Shown here: positions 5,488-5,630 of the stretch, in pieces
Layout: each line of letters begins with the position of its first letter
How positions within the stretch are numbered: the first letter of the stretch is position 1
Origin: JAUVXJ01 sp034430275
GTDB lineage: Bacteria > Chloroflexota > Anaerolineae > UBA7937 > B3-Chlor
DNA: 5,630 nucleotides
Assembly: GCA_034430275.1 (NCBI GenBank)
Contig: DAOUEW010000295.1
Coordinates: 1 to 5,630 of the forward strand
Direction: 5' to 3'
Position numbers and translations under genes: made by a program
The notes under the pieces: generated by a model
Database searches by the model: none
The model's input: only the letters and a program-made list of their open reading frames with translations
Told to the model about the DNA's origin: nothing

Positions 5488-5517
5488 TTGAAAGCGCCTC
5501 CGCCGGTATGCTACAAT
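5488..5517 (+). promoter_or_regulatory. Divergent extended -10 promoter for the right-hand gene
   Basis: TTGAAA (5488-5493) and TACAAT (5512-5517) are separated by 18 bases. TG at 5509-5510, one base before the -10, makes an extended -10 element. The predicted start is near 5524, about 36 bases before ATG 5560. The -35 lies 19 bases from the -35 of the opposite promoter, so the two units could be co-regulated. Confidence 0.65.
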
Positions 5518-5559
5518 GGACTTGGACCGGCAAATGGGACGTTATACGGCGGGATAAGG

Positions 5560-5630
5560 ATGGGTTCGGCTACCTGGTTTGAGAGAGAAGGCGTGATCGG
5601 GACGGTTCGCGAACTGTTGGCCGAGCGGTC
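5560..5630 (+). CDS. Unidentified gene, 3' truncated by the window end
   Basis: ATG at 5560 opens a frame that runs to the window edge, giving 23 full codons (MGSATWFEREGVIGTVRELL...). A purine-rich GGCGGGATAAGG precedes it, and an extended -10 promoter lies upstream at about the right distance. The residues suggest an amphipathic N-terminal helix, but I do not recognise a family and assign no function. A frame from ATG 5508 stops at 5583 and is not a competing gene of useful size. Confidence 0.55.
   Translation, partial: MGSATWFEREGVIGTVRELLAER

Noticed and set aside
1..5630. CRISPR arrays, tRNA or rRNA genes, insertion sequences or phage genes
   Set aside because: No spaced direct repeats, tRNA-like cloverleaf, rRNA segments, transposase or integrase motifs were seen on either strand by eye.

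Overview
The window is GC-rich, densely coded bacterial DNA with good Shine-Dalgarno sites and sigma70-like promoters. The gene content is an archaeal-like IscS, a NifU/IscU scaffold, a TusA, a stand-alone Mre11-type nuclease and a small MglA-like GTPase. This suits a deep-branching, possibly thermophilic or anaerobic bacterium. Chloroflexota is my best guess, but it rests on gene flavour alone and confidence is low.

Layout. Positions 3-98 (+) probably hold the last codons of an upstream gene, followed after 18 bases by an Ldh_2-family NAD(P)-dependent 2-hydroxyacid dehydrogenase (117-1208, +). A 165-base gap then carries a near-perfect TTGACT-17-TATAAT promoter. One short inverted repeat lies over its -35, and an exact 11-bp inverted repeat runs from the edge of the -10 across the predicted transcription start. 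This promoter heads a four-gene (+) cluster: an IscS/NifS-fold protein (1374-2540), a NifU/IscU-type Fe-S scaffold (2580-2960), a 65-residue tandem zinc-ribbon protein (2961-3158) and, after a 120-base leader with three hairpins, a TusA-family sulfur carrier (3279-3512). On the (-) strand, converging on it, are a Mre11/SbcD-like nuclease (5425-4208) and a small Ras/MglA-like GTPase (4130-3594). A divergent promoter pair lies at 5440-5517. The last gene (5560 onward, +) is cut by the window edge.

Main result. The 'cysteine desulfurase' lacks the lysine that binds PLP. The usual S-G-H-K before YGPKG reads A-G-N-Q (residues 200-203), and the residues equivalent to E. coli IscS Asn155 and Gln183 are Ser151 and Ala180. 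The mobile-loop cysteine (Cys326) and overall fold are kept. The pattern resembles Archaeoglobus fulgidus IscS, which as I recall has Asp at the lysine position and was reported to lack desulfurase activity while supplying a cysteine ligand to an Fe-S cluster on IscU. The four genes therefore look like an Fe-S or sulfur-handling unit that would need its sulfur from elsewhere, such as free sulfide, another desulfurase, or persulfide carried by TusA.
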